DNA of 64,000 nt, taken from contig NZ_AP026695.1 in assembly GCF_025998175.1 (NCBI RefSeq), positions 1,556,581 through 1,620,580 on the forward strand. Direction: 5' to 3'. Of this stretch, positions 53,268-62,127 are shown one piece after another. The first letter of the stretch is position 1. Each line of letters opens with the position of its first letter. The position numbers and the translations under genes are program-made. The notes under the pieces were generated by a model, which searched no databases, was not told where the DNA came from, and was given only the letters and a program-made list of their open reading frames with translations. This DNA is from Nitrosopumilus zosterae (lineage in GTDB: Archaea > Thermoproteota > Nitrososphaeria > Nitrososphaerales > Nitrosopumilaceae).

Positions 53268-54398
53268 TTGAAATTAATCAGAAATTTTGGTTCTATGGTG
53301 GCCGGAGATACCATTTCTGGATCTATTGGAAGTGTTTTTTGGTTATTTTTAGCCACATTGTTAACTGTTAGTGATTATGGTCAGATTCAATTTTTGATAA
53401 GTATTGCAGCTTTAGCAGCTGGTTTCTCAATGATAGCCAATAGTAATACAATAACAGTTTTTGAAGTGAAAAAGAAAGATTTGACAGGAATTTTATTTTT
53501 AATATCATTAGGAATTGGTGGAATTGTATCTTTAGTTTTAGTTATAATTTATTCTAGAATAGACATCATTTTCCTTACATTTGGAATCATAGTAGGTGAA
53601 ATGGTAATTGGGTATTTTTTGGGGAAAAAATTATTTTATAAGTATGCAACATTTTTAATTTTACAAAAAATCTTAATGATATCTCTTGCATTAGGATTAT
53701 ATTTTTTCATGGGTTTAGATGGAATAATTTATGGAATCAGTTTATCATATATTCCTTTAGTAATAATTGTTTTAAAAAACATCAAAGAATCTGAATTTGA
53801 TTTCAAATTACTTAAAAAAAATTCAGGTTTCATAATTAATAATTATGGAACAAGACTTGTAGTTTATTCAAAAAGAAATTTGGATAAAATAATTATTGCA
53901 CCAATTTTAGGATTTCAAGTATTAGGGGAATTTGCTTTAGGATTTCAAGTCTATCTTGTAATGATGTTATTTTCAAGCATATCTTTCAAATTTTTGCTTT
54001 TAAAAGATTCAGAAGGATATAATTCAAAAAAATTCAAGATGTTTGTTTTTACAATTTCAGTATTAATTTCTATTCTAGGTGTTTTTATAGCACCAATTGT
54101 GATACCAACTTTATTCCCAAATTTTATTGATTCAGTTGAAATCATTCAGATTCTTAGTTTAGCTGTAATTCCAAATACAATAGTATTATTTTATTCTTCA
54201 AGTTTCCTAGGAAATGAAAATAGTAGAGTTGTATTAACAGGTGTTATTATGAGCACAGTAGTGTATTTGTCATTAATAGTGTTTTTAAGTCAAACTTTAG
54301 GATTGCAAGGAATAGGGATAAGTTTTGTATTGAGTTCCATCATTTACGCAATATTTCTATCAATCATTCATAAAAAAACCAAAAATCTAAAAATATAA
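53268..54398 (+). CDS. Polysaccharide flippase-type membrane protein
   Basis: Polytopic membrane protein of 376 residues with about ten to eleven helices, of the Wzx/MATE-like polysaccharide transporter class (MVAGDTISGSIGSVFWLFLATLL at the N-terminus, one DYGQIQFL loop typical of the family). It would move a lipid-linked glycan across the membrane. It is shorter than the usual 400-480 residues. Divergent from mpnS, convergent with the second sulfatase-family gene. TTG start. Confidence 0.8.
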   Translation: MKLIRNFGSMVAGDTISGSIGSVFWLFLATLLTVSDYGQIQFLISIAALAAGFSMIANSNTITVFEVKKKDLTGILFLISLGIGGIVSLVLVIIYSRIDIIFLTFGIIVGEMVIGYFLGKKLFYKYATFLILQKILMISLALGLYFFMGLDGIIYGISLSYIPLVIIVLKNIKESEFDFKLLKKNSGFIINNYGTRLVVYSKRNLDKIIIAPILGFQVLGEFALGFQVYLVMMLFSSISFKFLLLKDSEGYNSKKFKMFVFTISVLISILGVFIAPIVIPTLFPNFIDSVEIIQILSLAVIPNTIVLFYSSSFLGNENSRVVLTGVIMSTVVYLSLIVFLSQTLGLQGIGISFVLSSIIYAIFLSIIHKKTKNLKI

Positions 54399-54406
54399 AA
54401 AATATT

Positions 54407-55765
54407 TTACATATAACCCATTTTTTTTAATTCTTCTTCTATTGCACCTTCGTCGTCTTTAGAAATCTCATATTTAATAGGAATTGAATTTTTTTTCATG
54501 TTCACAATAATTTCTTCCATGGAAATTACTACTGATTGATTTTTCTCAGCAATGTTATTTTCTTCATTTGGATCATTTTCTAGATCATAAAGAGTAACAT
54601 TTTTTGTAGAATCATTTCTAGACCGCCAGTATTTGTATTTTGGAGTTCGTAATCCTATAATGTTTCCATGTAAAGTAGGATTTTTCGCATTTTTGAAATT
54701 TCTAGCACCTGTTTCAATATACGTATAAGAATCCTTTTGAGACGGATTAGAAATTAAAGGGACTAGGCTTTGACCATCAATATTTTTTATATTGGAAGAA
54801 ATTTCCACCAAATCAACAATTGTTGGAAAAATATCAACTTGTTTAACTTGGTTTGTAATTATTTTTGGATAATTTATTCCAAAACCGGTAAAAATCAAAG
54901 GTATTCTAATTAACTCATCAAAAAGATGGTTTTGGCCTCTTCCTTCTAATGCAATAAGTTCCCTATCAGAAAGTTCTTTTGAAAGTTTGGCAGACTTATA
55001 TTTTCTTTTTAGAGATTGATATGCTACAAACAATCTTAAACCTAGAGGCTCCAATATAGGTAATTTTTGTTTGCCTTTTTTCAATAAAATATTTACTTTA
55101 GGAATTTTTCCCCAATCATCTACAACTGGAATATGATCACCATGATCTGCACTAATAATCAATAAAGTTTTTTTTAAATCAATTTTTTCGAAAAACTTTC
55201 CTATCCAAGAATCAATTGCCGAAATCATTCTATCATAAGGAGTTTTTCCAAATTTTTCAGAATCAAATTCTTTTGGAACGTAAAAAGGTGCATGTAAATC
55301 CATTAAATGAATATAATAAAACCAGGGTTCAGTAAGATTTTTTTCTAATCGTTTAACAATTTGTTCACCTATTCCACCTACAAGTTGAAGCCATGATTCT
55401 CGTTTATCATAAACATATGCATCAGTTTCTGTCATATTTGCTGTCATTTTAAGAAAAAATGAAGAGTCAGGTATTGTTGCATATATTTTATATCCATTGT
55501 CTTTTAAAATTTGAAAATATGTTTGTGTGTTATTATCATAACTAAAGTGTGTAATTCCTGTTTTGAAAGGATATTTAGCTGTGACTAAACTACCGATGCT
55601 TAATCCCGTAGTATCAGATGTACTAATAGCTTGAGTGAAACAAAGTCCATTTTTGATCAGATTATCAATATTTGGTGTTAAAGAGCTCTTATTTTTTCCA
55701 TAAATTTTATCTGCTCGTAAAGAATCAATTGTCAATAGTAAGATATTTGGTTTCATAATTCTCAC
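54407..55765 (-). CDS. Second alkaline-phosphatase-superfamily 'sulfatase' with Thr nucleophile
   Basis: Sulfatase-fold protein of 452 residues. Metal residues are in LLLTIDSLRADKIYG and IISADHGDHIPVVD; the C-terminal TPKYKYWRSRNDS block with ENDPNEENNIA is typical of the family. At the formylglycine position the sequence is DTTGLSIGSLVTAKYP, again Thr rather than Cys or Ser. It is a different sequence from the 374-residue protein at 50628 but shares the same change. The role is probably transfer or hydrolysis of a phospho- or phosphonodiester on surface glycans. Confidence 0.82.
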   Translation of the reverse strand: MRIMKPNILLLTIDSLRADKIYGKNKSSLTPNIDNLIKNGLCFTQAISTSDTTGLSIGSLVTAKYPFKTGITHFSYDNNTQTYFQILKDNGYKIYATIPDSSFFLKMTANMTETDAYVYDKRESWLQLVGGIGEQIVKRLEKNLTEPWFYYIHLMDLHAPFYVPKEFDSEKFGKTPYDRMISAIDSWIGKFFEKIDLKKTLLIISADHGDHIPVVDDWGKIPKVNILLKKGKQKLPILEPLGLRLFVAYQSLKRKYKSAKLSKELSDRELIALEGRGQNHLFDELIRIPLIFTGFGINYPKIITNQVKQVDIFPTIVDLVEISSNIKNIDGQSLVPLISNPSQKDSYTYIETGARNFKNAKNPTLHGNIIGLRTPKYKYWRSRNDSTKNVTLYDLENDPNEENNIAEKNQSVVISMEEIIVNMKKNSIPIKYEISKDDEGAIEEELKKMGYM

Positions 55766-55913
55766 TTTTTATCTAGTATATTGAAGAGAAATCATGTAGG
55801 TATATTAAAGAATTTAAAAAAACAATAATGCATAGATAAAATTATCCGTTAAGATATTAAAATCAATGGTGTAAAATTAAGGGTTATATTTATTAAAAAT
55901 ATCAATAATCTGA

Positions 55914-56927
55914 TTGATTAAATTAGAAGATTTGAGAAAAATCGATGTAAAAGGCATGTATAAAATTTATGATGAATGGCCTAAAATTGCAAGAGAAAGT
56001 TATTTTTCAAATTTATCAGAAATAAATTTTGAAAGATGTTCACATATTGTTTTTGCAGGAATGGGAGGCTCTGGGGCAATAGGAGACATATTTTCTGCGA
56101 TTTTATCTAAAACAAATACTCATGTAACAGTTGTTAAAGGATACCATCTACCTAGAACTGTAGATTCAAAATCAGTTGTAGTTATCACAAGTATTTCAGG
56201 AAATACTGTTGAAACTTTAGCAATGTTAGATGATGCCAGAAGAATTGGCTCAAAGATTATTGCATTTTCAGACGGTGGAAGAATCTATGAAATTTGTTTG
56301 AAAAATAATATTGAACATAGAAACGTTTCAAAATATCATTCTCCAAGAGCATCTTTTACATCTTTTCTATATTCAATGTTGAGAGTTTTAAAACCTATCA
56401 TCCCAATAGAGGAATCAGATATTTTAGAATCAATAGAAAATTTAGAAAAAATTTCAAAAACAATAAATTCTGAAAATATATCTATGAGTAATCCTGCCAT
56501 ACAAATTTCTGAATGGATTAATAATTCTCCAATAATATATTTCCCATTGGGTTTACAACCTGTTGCAATTAGATATAAAAATTCTCTTCAGGAAAATTCT
56601 AAAATGCATGCAATGATAGAAGATATTATTGAATCTTCTCACAATGGAATTGTAGGATGGGGGACTAAAAATAATTTTCAGCCAATATTGCTTAGAGGTC
56701 AAGATGACTATACTACTACCAAAGAAAGATGGGAGATTTTAAAAGAATTTTTTGAATCTCAAAATATTGAATATAAAGAAGTTATAAGTGAGAATGGAAA
56801 TATCTTGACAAAAATCATTTGTCTAATTTATTTGCTTGATTATTCAAGTATATTTCTTGCAGTCAAACTTGGGGTAGATCCCACTCCAGTAGTTCCAATA
56901 AATTTTGTGAAAGAAAGATTACACTAA
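55914..56927 (+). CDS. Phosphoglucose/phosphomannose isomerase, bifunctional type
   Basis: SIS-domain isomerase of 337 residues. Sugar-phosphate loops FAGMGGSGAIGDI and VITSISGNTVETLAM, and catalytic Glu and His residues around EDIIESSHNGIVGW, match the archaeal bifunctional PGI/PMI family. It interconverts glucose-, fructose- and mannose-6-phosphate, supplying nucleotide-sugar precursors. TTG start. First of a plus-strand run with the epimerase, SpsF-like and aminotransferase genes. Confidence 0.88.
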   Translation: MIKLEDLRKIDVKGMYKIYDEWPKIARESYFSNLSEINFERCSHIVFAGMGGSGAIGDIFSAILSKTNTHVTVVKGYHLPRTVDSKSVVVITSISGNTVETLAMLDDARRIGSKIIAFSDGGRIYEICLKNNIEHRNVSKYHSPRASFTSFLYSMLRVLKPIIPIEESDILESIENLEKISKTINSENISMSNPAIQISEWINNSPIIYFPLGLQPVAIRYKNSLQENSKMHAMIEDIIESSHNGIVGWGTKNNFQPILLRGQDDYTTTKERWEILKEFFESQNIEYKEVISENGNILTKIICLIYLLDYSSIFLAVKLGVDPTPVVPINFVKERLH

Positions 56928-56986
56928 ATATAATTAATAATAAAATTATTGATAACATATATGAAATATAATCATAATCAAAAAAT

Positions 56987-57892
56987 ATGAGAATTTTAGT
57001 AACAGGGGGAGCTGGATTTATTGGTAAACATTTAGTGAATTATCTTTTAAAAAAAGGAAACAAAGTAACCATTTTTGATAATTTTTCTAATTCAAATAAA
57101 AAATCAATTGAAATACTTCAAAATGAAGATGTAAAAATTATTGAGGGAGATATTAGAGAAATTGAAGACATTTTAAATGCAGCAAAAGATCAAAATATCA
57201 TAATCCATCTTGCGGCAAAAATTTCTGTTGAAGAATCAATCATGAATCCTTTTGAGACATTTAATGTTAATGTAGATGGAACTAAAAACGTTCTTGAAGC
57301 TTGCAAAAAAAACAAGATAAGTAAATTGATTGTAGCATCATCTGCTGCAGTTTATGGTGATAGTTTATCAGATATTAAATTGACAGAGAATGCAAAAATT
57401 AATCCTGTTTCACCTTATGGAGAAAGTAAAGCTAGAATGGAGAAAGAAATAATAAAATTCTTGACAAAAAATGAAAATATTGATTGTATCATCTTAAGAT
57501 TTTTTAATATTTTTGGGATTGGGCAAACATCAGAATATGCTGGAGTAATTACAAAATTTCTGGAAAGAATAAAACAAAATCAGGCATTACAAGTATTTGG
57601 AGATGGAACACAGACAAGAGATTTTGTTTCAGTTAATGATGTGGTGAGTTCAATTTATGATGCAATTATTTTTGGAAAATCAGGGACATATAATATTGCA
57701 AGTGGGAAAACAATCACTATTAACGAATTAGCAAAATTAATGATTTCATGGTCTAGAAAAAACCTTGAAATTCAGTATTTGCCTCAAAAAAAAGGAGATA
57801 TAAAATTTAGTCAGGCAGGCATAGGTTTAGCAAAAAAAGAAATTAAATATTCTCCAAAATTTGGATTGGAAGAAATTAAGAAATTTTTATGA
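56987..57892 (+). CDS. NAD-dependent sugar epimerase/dehydratase
   Basis: Extended SDR of 301 residues with VTGGAGFIGKHLVNYLL at the N-terminus, VASSAAVYGDS (catalytic Ser) and SPYGESKARMEKE (Tyr-x3-Lys), as in UDP-glucose 4-epimerase and relatives. The LRFFNIFGIGQ and FGDGTQTRDFVSVNDV blocks are normal. It acts on a UDP-sugar; 4-epimerisation is the best guess. Confidence 0.85.
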   Translation: MRILVTGGAGFIGKHLVNYLLKKGNKVTIFDNFSNSNKKSIEILQNEDVKIIEGDIREIEDILNAAKDQNIIIHLAAKISVEESIMNPFETFNVNVDGTKNVLEACKKNKISKLIVASSAAVYGDSLSDIKLTENAKINPVSPYGESKARMEKEIIKFLTKNENIDCIILRFFNIFGIGQTSEYAGVITKFLERIKQNQALQVFGDGTQTRDFVSVNDVVSSIYDAIIFGKSGTYNIASGKTITINELAKLMISWSRKNLEIQYLPQKKGDIKFSQAGIGLAKKEIKYSPKFGLEEIKKFL

Positions 57893-57967
57893 AAAGAAAA
57901 TGAATCTTTTAAACAAATATTTGTTTAAAACAGATATTTAATATCGTAATGAGATAAAAAAACATAA

Positions 57968-58732
57968 TTGATTTGTTGCATAATTCAGGCACGCATGGGA
58001 TCATCAAGATTACCGGGAAAAGTAATGCGAAAAATAGACAATAATTTCACAGTTATTGATTATGTAATTCGACAATTAAAATCATCTAAAAAAATTGATA
58101 AAATTTTAATCGCTACCACTAACTTGAAAGAAGATGATGTAATTTGTGATCATTTATTTTCTCAAAATGTTGAATATTTTAGAGGTTCATCAGATGATGT
58201 ATTAGATAGATATTTTCAATGTGCAAAAAAAAAATCTGCCGATATTATTGTAAGAATTACTGCAGATAATCCTCTAATCGATCCAAATATTGTGGATTCA
58301 GTAATTTCCGATTATGAAAATAATGATTGTGATTATGCATCAAATACATTATTAAGAACATTCCCTTATGGAACAGAAGTAGAAGTTTTTTCATTTAAAA
58401 CCCTTCAAATGGCTTGGAAAAAAGCAAAAAAACCTTCTGAAAGAGAACACGTTACACCGTTTATTTATGAACCTCAAAATAACTTTAATCTTAAAAATAC
58501 AAAACACTTACACAATTTATCACATTTAAGATATACAGTTGATAGAATTGAAGATCTTATATTAGTAAAAAAAATTATTAAAAATGTTCACGACAGACCA
58601 ATTTTGCTAAAAGATATTCTACAATTGTATAAAACTAATCCGAATATATTCAAAATTAATGAAAAGGTTAAACATGATGGTTATATAACATCTTTAAAAA
58701 AAGATGAACAGCATCTTAAAAGACAAAAATAA
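57968..58732 (+). CDS. spsF: SpsF-like cytidylyltransferase
   Basis: Protein of 254 residues of the SpsF/acylneuraminate-cytidylyltransferase-like family: IIQARMGSSRLPGKVMRKID is the nucleotide-binding start, with VRITADNPLIDPNIVD and RYTVDRIEDL blocks. In Bacillus sps operons it stands with DegT, GNAT and NeuB-type genes, as it does here, so it probably activates a nonulosonate-like sugar with CMP. TTG start. Confidence 0.82.
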   Translation: MICCIIQARMGSSRLPGKVMRKIDNNFTVIDYVIRQLKSSKKIDKILIATTNLKEDDVICDHLFSQNVEYFRGSSDDVLDRYFQCAKKKSADIIVRITADNPLIDPNIVDSVISDYENNDCDYASNTLLRTFPYGTEVEVFSFKTLQMAWKKAKKPSEREHVTPFIYEPQNNFNLKNTKHLHNLSHLRYTVDRIEDLILVKKIIKNVHDRPILLKDILQLYKTNPNIFKINEKVKHDGYITSLKKDEQHLKRQK

Positions 58733-58745
58733 AAGAAAAAAAGAT

Positions 58746-59828
58746 ATGCAAAAAATAAAGCTATTTGATCCGCATGTAAGCAACTCAGAAGAAATTGCAG
58801 TGAACAAAGTTTTGAAAAGTCATTTTTGGGCTTCGGGTTCAGGTGTAGGCTTAGTAAAAAAATTTGAAGAGGAATTTTCAAAATATATCGATACAAAAGA
58901 TTGTGTTGCCGTAAATAGTGGAACTGCAGCTTTGAATCTCGCATTATCCATATTTGATGTAAAAAACAAAGAAGTCATTCTTCCGTCATTATCATTTGTA
59001 TCTACTGCAAATGCAGTAATTGAAAATGGAGGCATTCCCAAATTTGCAGATATAGATGAAAAAACATTATGTATAGACACAGAAAAAATCTCCAAATTAA
59101 TCTCTAAAAAAACTAGATTGATTTTACCTGTGCACTTTGCAGGGTTAGCAGTAAATCTAAATGATATTTCTAGTATATGTAAAAAATACGGATTGGACAG
59201 TGTAGAAGATGCGGCTCATGCTTCTGGAACAAAATATAAAAACAAGAAAATTGGAAGTCATGGAGATTTAGTTTGTTTTAGTTTTCATCCAGTAAAAAAT
59301 TTGGCAATGCCAACTGGTGGGTTAATTGCAATCAATAGAAACAATCACAAAAAAATATCAAAAATTCTTAAAGAAAAAAGATGGTGTGGTATTAGTAATA
59401 GAAAAAACACAGATTATGATGTTAAAGAGATTGGTTGGAATTATTATATGAATGAGTTTTCTGCAGCCATCGGGTTAGAGCAATTAAAAAAACTTGACAG
59501 AATGAATGATTTCCGAAGAAAAGTTGCTAAAAAATATTCAGATGAAATAGAATTAGAACACAAAATGCCTTTTGATAATAATTGTTCATATCATTTCTAT
59601 TGGATTAGAGTAAAAAATAGAGAAAAATTTAGAAAAAAATTATTTGAAAAAGGAATTGAAACAGGGATCCATTACAAACCAATTCATACTTTTAGCTTTT
59701 ACAAATCTAAAATTAAACTACCCGTTACTGAAAAAATTAGCAATGAAATTGTTTCTTTGCCCACCCATCCTAATTTAACTGGTAAAGATGTTGAAAAAAT
59801 AATCAATACAGTAAATAAATCATATTAG
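58746..59828 (+). CDS. DegT/DnrJ/EryC1-family sugar aminotransferase
   Basis: PLP aminotransferase of about 360 residues. AVNSGTAALNLALSIFDV, EVILPSLSFVSTANAVI, DSVEDAAHASGTKY and the PLP-Lys block CFSFHPVKNLAMPTGG are typical of sugar aminotransferases such as PseC and SpsC. The ATG at 58746, 14 bases after the previous stop, is chosen; a longer frame to 58704 would overlap the SpsF gene. It probably aminates the keto-sugar made by the PseB-like enzyme. Confidence 0.88.
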   Translation: MQKIKLFDPHVSNSEEIAVNKVLKSHFWASGSGVGLVKKFEEEFSKYIDTKDCVAVNSGTAALNLALSIFDVKNKEVILPSLSFVSTANAVIENGGIPKFADIDEKTLCIDTEKISKLISKKTRLILPVHFAGLAVNLNDISSICKKYGLDSVEDAAHASGTKYKNKKIGSHGDLVCFSFHPVKNLAMPTGGLIAINRNNHKKISKILKEKRWCGISNRKNTDYDVKEIGWNYYMNEFSAAIGLEQLKKLDRMNDFRRKVAKKYSDEIELEHKMPFDNNCSYHFYWIRVKNREKFRKKLFEKGIETGIHYKPIHTFSFYKSKIKLPVTEKISNEIVSLPTHPNLTGKDVEKIINTVNKSY

Positions 59829-60556
59829 AATTTTGCTTTTTCTAGAATTCTAATATGAGAAACTAATTCGGAGAGTTGTTTTGTATCAATTGATGTCGAA
59901 GCATCAGGACCTTTAGAATTTGAAAGTTTTGTATGTTTTTCAATAAGAATTTGTTTTGTATTTTGTTGTTTTTTTAAAATTGTAAATAAGATTGGTGCAG
60001 TTATTCCCTCAGTATGATCAGAAAATCCGTCAAATTTTGTAGCTTGATTCCAATTTATTTTATTAAATTCTAATGGATATTCTGAGATACAATAGCAAAA
60101 AAGAGTCTTGTTTTTAGAAAATATTTTGTCAATTTTTTTTTTATTTCCACCCATACCCATGCTTATGATAATAGGTTTTTTAGTAATGGCTTTAGATTTT
60201 AAGGTCTCTAAAGAATATGGATCTTTAAAGAGGCAAGTTCTTGATGCTACCTTATATCGTTTAACATTTAATGATTCTAAAAATTCTACTCCTTCTGGAT
60301 AAAAAACACTACACATAAACTCGATTCCAATATCATCAGAAATTTTTTTAATTTTATCTGCTTTTTTGAACGTTAATTCTGATTTTTTAATTACATTCCA
60401 ATTTGGATGATCTTCAGAATAAAGATCTTTTGCTCTCCACATTTGAAATTTGACAGCATCTGCACCAGCTTTTTTACATTCTAAAATAATTTTTTTAGCT
60501 ATACTAATGCTCCCTTCCCAATTAGATCCAATTTCTGCAGCAATAGTTGTTTTCAA
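59825..60556 (-). CDS. NeuB-type sialic/nonulosonic acid synthase, catalytic domain only
   Basis: Synthase of 243 residues with the NeuB barrel: IAAEIGSNWEGSISIAKKII, ADAVKFQMWRAKDLYS, FMCSVFYPEGVEFLESL and GFSDHTEGITAPILF. Ordinary NeuB, SpsE and PseI are about 340-350 residues with a C-terminal SAF domain; that domain is absent. It condenses PEP with a hexosamine to give a nine-carbon acid. It overlaps the convergent aminotransferase gene by four bases. Confidence 0.85.
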   Translation of the reverse strand: MKTTIAAEIGSNWEGSISIAKKIILECKKAGADAVKFQMWRAKDLYSEDHPNWNVIKKSELTFKKADKIKKISDDIGIEFMCSVFYPEGVEFLESLNVKRYKVASRTCLFKDPYSLETLKSKAITKKPIIISMGMGGNKKKIDKIFSKNKTLFCYCISEYPLEFNKINWNQATKFDGFSDHTEGITAPILFTILKKQQNTKQILIEKHTKLSNSKGPDASTSIDTKQLSELVSHIRILEKAKF

Positions 60557-60613
60557 TAAACACCATCATTAAGAGAAAGATTTAACTTTTTAAAATTTTA
60601 AGTAAATGATAAT

Positions 60614-61039
60614 TTGGAGAACCATCTTAATAATTCAATTAAATTGCGTACAGTAAAAAAATCAGATTGCCTTTTTCTTTATGAGTTATTGAAAGAAAGA
60701 GATCCTAAGTATAATATTTCACATAAAAAAATGCCTAACTATTCCCAACATGAGAAATTTGTACTTTCAAAACCATATGATAAATGGTACATTATTTTAA
60801 AATCATCTAAAGAAATAGGCTCAATTTACCTAACTAAAGAAAATGAAATTGGAATATTTATTAAAAAAAATATGCAAAAAAAAGGTATTGGATTTAATGT
60901 GTTAAAAACATTGATGGAAAAAAACCCTCGAAAAAGATATTTGGCAAATATTAATCCTATGAATAAAAAGTCAATTAGATTTTTTAAAAATAATGGTTTT
61001 AAATTAATTCAATACACATTTGAATTGGAAATTAAGTAA
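60614..61039 (+). CDS. GNAT acetyltransferase, PseH/SpsD-like context
   Basis: Acetyltransferase of 141 residues: IKLRTVKKSDCLFLYELLKE is the N-terminal GNAT strand-helix, KNMQKKGIGFNVLKTLMEK is motif A (K-x-G-I-G), and NPMNKKSIRFFKNNGFKLIQ is the C-terminal signature. The SpsD/PseH role of acetylating the amino sugar in nonulosonate synthesis is inferred from its neighbours. TTG start. Confidence 0.78.
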   Translation: MENHLNNSIKLRTVKKSDCLFLYELLKERDPKYNISHKKMPNYSQHEKFVLSKPYDKWYIILKSSKEIGSIYLTKENEIGIFIKKNMQKKGIGFNVLKTLMEKNPRKRYLANINPMNKKSIRFFKNNGFKLIQYTFELEIK

Positions 61040-61073
61040 TAATTATTTATTAAATAAATATTAGAAATACACA

Positions 61074-62078
61074 TTATATCAATCCGGATTTGGTTAACAT
61101 TTCTTGTAGTTCAGATTTTGAAATTCTATCAGAAATATCTGATGAATAGTTCTTGAGATTTTCAAGTTTTGTTATACCTTTATGAATTTCATCAGTTGAT
61201 TTTCCATGAAACAGAGAATACAGTGGATTGGATATTAAATACATATTATTATATTCCCAAGTTTGTCGAATTTCATCCTCACTTATTAAAATCTCATGTA
61301 ATTTTTCACCAGGTCTAATTCCAACGATTTCTTGTCCAGTATCACCTAATAGATTTTGAAGTACTTCTACTAAATCCATAATCTCGTATGCCTTCATTTT
61401 AGGTACAAATATTTCTGAACCTTCACCAGAAATTGTAGCATTAAGAATAAAATCCAAAGCTTCATTCATAGTAATGCTAAACCTAGTCATTTTAGGATCA
61501 GTTATTGTAATTTTTTGATTTTTCTTTATTTGTTCAATAAATTTAGGTATTACAGAACCGCTACTGCCAAAAACGTTTCCATACCGAACTGAAATGAATT
61601 TTGTGAAATGTTTTTCTGGGTTAATATAATTATTTGCTGTTACAAATAATTTTTCCATTAATAATTTAGTTGCACCATAAGTGTTTAATGGTGAAACTGC
61701 TTTGTCAGTACCTATTGCAATTGCTTTTTCAACATTTGTATATAGACATGCATTAATCACATTTTGAGAACCTATTACATTAGTTTTGATTGCTTCAAAT
61801 GGATTGTATTCAATCTTGGGAACATGTTTTAGTGCAGCAGTATGAAAAACGATATCTATATCTTCAAATGCTCTTTTCAAACGCTCATAATCAACTATAT
61901 CACCTAAAAAAAATCTCAGTCTATTATCATTAAAACTATTTTCCATCTGTACTTGTTTTTCTTCATTTCTACTCAAAATTCTAATTGTTTTTACATCATC
62001 ATCTAAAAGACGTTTAGTTAATGCTTGACCTAATGAACCTGTTCCTCCAGTTATTAAGATCTTTTTATCTTCAAACAT
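61074..62078 (-). CDS. pseB: UDP-GlcNAc 4,6-dehydratase (PseB-like)
   Basis: SDR-type dehydratase of 334 residues. NADP loop ILITGGTGSLGQALTKRLL, FHTAALKHVPKIEYNPFEAI, and the active-site block AIGTDKAVSPLNTYGATKLL (Thr-Asp-Lys and Tyr-x3-Lys), which is characteristic of PseB/FlaA1 C6-dehydratase/C5-epimerases. It is the first step of the pseudaminic-type route; partner genes for later steps lie at 57968-61039. Confidence 0.92.
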   Translation of the reverse strand: MFEDKKILITGGTGSLGQALTKRLLDDDVKTIRILSRNEEKQVQMENSFNDNRLRFFLGDIVDYERLKRAFEDIDIVFHTAALKHVPKIEYNPFEAIKTNVIGSQNVINACLYTNVEKAIAIGTDKAVSPLNTYGATKLLMEKLFVTANNYINPEKHFTKFISVRYGNVFGSSGSVIPKFIEQIKKNQKITITDPKMTRFSITMNEALDFILNATISGEGSEIFVPKMKAYEIMDLVEVLQNLLGDTGQEIVGIRPGEKLHEILISEDEIRQTWEYNNMYLISNPLYSLFHGKSTDEIHKGITKLENLKNYSSDISDRISKSELQEMLTKSGLI

Positions 62079-62127
62079 ATTTTATTGATAATGACTTTTC
62101 TAAAAAACCTTACTTATTTTAATAATA

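Noticed and set aside
58704-58745. Longer start of the DegT-family aminotransferase
   Set aside because: It overlaps the SpsF gene by 29 bases and adds only Lys/Arg-rich residues; the ATG at 58746 fits better.
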